From NCBI GenBank assembly GCA_947575475.1, contig CANPNN010000061.1, positions 1 through 7,560 on the forward strand: DNA of 7,560 nt, written 5' to 3'. The position numbers were made by a program, and so were the translations under genes. Position 1 is the first letter of the stretch; every line of letters begins with the position of its first letter. Below, in pieces: positions 7,021 through 7,560 of the stretch. The notes below the pieces were generated by a model. It saw only the letters and a program-made list of their open reading frames with translations, was not told where the DNA came from and ran no database searches. The stretch comes from an uncultured Pseudoflavonifractor sp. (GTDB taxonomy: Bacteria; Bacillota_A; Clostridia; Oscillospirales; Oscillospiraceae).

Positions 7021-7048
7021 TGGTGCACGAGGTGGGACTCGAACCCCC
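7021..7048 (-). other. tRNA 3' fragment, probable attachment-site core of an integrated element
   Basis: On the minus strand this reads as the last part of a tRNA gene: T-stem 5' side (7044-7048), T-loop TTCGAGT (7037-7043), T-stem 3' side CCCAC (7032-7036), acceptor 3' strand CTCGTGC (7025-7031), A73 (7024) and encoded CCA (7021-7023). The T-stem carries one mismatch (GGGGG against CCCAC). I find no anticodon arm, D arm or matching acceptor 5' strand (GCACGAG expected) upstream on the minus strand. Sequence diverges from a tRNA at about 7047, then runs into a tyrosine recombinase gene. This is the pattern left at one end when an element integrates at a tRNA 3' end. The tRNA's amino acid cannot be determined. 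Confidence 0.72.
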
Positions 7049-7079
7049 TATAAAACGCCTTTCAGCCTTACGGCCCCAG

Positions 7080-7560
7080 CTACCCGATTTTCTTATTAGC
7101 GTTTTCATTAGCATTTTTGAAGAAGTCAGAAAAGGCGTCCTCATATCGTTTCACATCCCCCTGAGCAATGTGGGTGTAGATCTTCTTCATGGTCCGGTCA
7201 TCGTTCCACCCGCCAATGGCCATTGTGTACTTCTCCGGCACCTGGAGGTGGTAGGCCAAAGAAGCGAAGGAATGGCGCAGGCCGTATTTGCCCAGATCGT
7301 GTTGGGGTTACAGGTGACAATCAACCCGTTGGACTTCTTGGCGGCCTTCAGAGCTTCGTACAGCTCGTCCATGAGAATGGGGACATACCGAGTAGAGCTT
7401 TGATTTTTATTCTCTGGCTTCTGCACCAGCTTATTGTCTTTGTCGAAGACGGCAGCGCCTTTTACCAAGATCCTCCGACGCTTCAGGTCAACATTTTCCC
7501 AGCGCAAAGCCATGATTTCAGATCTCCGCAGGCTGGTGAGCGCCAAAAGTATCGGTATCT
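7080..7560 (-). pseudogene. Tyrosine recombinase (phage/ICE-type integrase), C-terminal part, frameshifted
   Basis: Read on the minus strand from the window edge, the first frame encodes ALTSLRRSEIMALRW, the box I region with the catalytic Arg (codon 7528-7526). A beta-hairpin region ending RYVPI follows. That frame loses family similarity after NPNTI (about 7295) and stops at 7187. A second frame picks up at about 7298 with DLGKYGLRHSFASL (Arg codon 7277-7275, His 7274-7272), GGW, and KKIYTHIAQ holding the nucleophile Tyr (codon 7178-7176), ending at TAG 7082-7080. Only about 38 residues separate the RYVPI Arg from LRH, some 15-20 fewer than usual, so an out-of-frame deletion is likelier than a single indel. 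The N-terminal domains lie beyond the window. The gene reads toward the tRNA fragment, as integrases beside an attachment site often do. A sequencing or assembly error is the main alternative. Confidence 0.83.
7095..7118. repeat. Imperfect 12-bp tandem repeat in the integrase 3' end
   Basis: ATTAGCGTTTTC (7095-7106) is followed at once by ATTAGCATTTTT (7107-7118), differing at two positions. It encodes the Asn-rich tail NANENAN of the integrase. It lies about 50-70 bases inside the putative element from the tRNA core, a distance at which recombinases sometimes have arm-type binding repeats, but that role is speculative. Confidence 0.5.

Noticed and set aside
7021..7100. A complete tRNA gene on the minus strand
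   Set aside because: Only the T arm, acceptor 3' strand and CCA can be found. No anticodon arm, D arm or acceptor 5' strand pairs with CTCGTGC in the sequence that follows.
7020..7403. 127-codon open frame on the plus strand
   Set aside because: It crosses the tRNA fragment and lies antisense to the recombinase remnant, which has recognisable catalytic motifs on the other strand.
1..7560. CRISPR arrays, defence islands or a new enzyme system
   Set aside because: No regularly spaced repeats and no unrecognised gene clusters are present. All plus-strand genes fall in known families, and the right edge shows only the end of an integrated element.

Overview
The window is GC-rich, with codons ending mostly in C or G, and has Firmicute-style Shine-Dalgarno sites. 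Together with the gene families this suggests a high-GC gut Clostridia, perhaps Oscillospiraceae-like (Flavonifractor/Oscillibacter type). That placement is inference; there is no rRNA or other marker gene.

Positions 1-5657 hold a same-strand operon for nucleoside uptake and breakdown. Its order is a BMP/PnrA-type substrate-binding lipoprotein (5' end outside the window), a double-domain ABC ATPase, two BPD_transp_2 permeases, and a cytosolic nucleoside hydrolase. The ATPase and first permease overlap by ATGA, the second permease starts 27 bases later, and the hydrolase starts 3 bases after the second permease. A strong hairpin without a U-run lies between the binding-protein gene and the ATPase gene, where such operons often set unequal expression. 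The binding protein, ATPase and permeases should import nucleosides, and the hydrolase should split them into base and ribose.

Positions 5658-6981 hold a rho-independent terminator closing the operon, then an MFS transporter of unknown substrate whose start lies only 25 bases past the terminator's T-run. No promoter fits between them, so the MFS gene probably depends on read-through or on a promoter inside the hydrolase gene. A strong bidirectional terminator follows it.

Positions 6982-7560 look like the edge of an integrated mobile element. On the minus strand there is a tRNA-type terminator, then only the 3' part of a tRNA gene (T arm, acceptor 3' strand, CCA), then the C-terminal end of a tyrosine recombinase. 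The tRNA 5' part is absent, as expected where an element has integrated into a tRNA 3' end. The recombinase reading frame is broken by an apparent out-of-frame deletion, so this copy is probably inactive.

I see no clearly new biological system. The most useful observations are the tRNA-integrated element boundary with its broken integrase, and the two hairpins that appear to shape expression of the nucleoside operon and the MFS gene.
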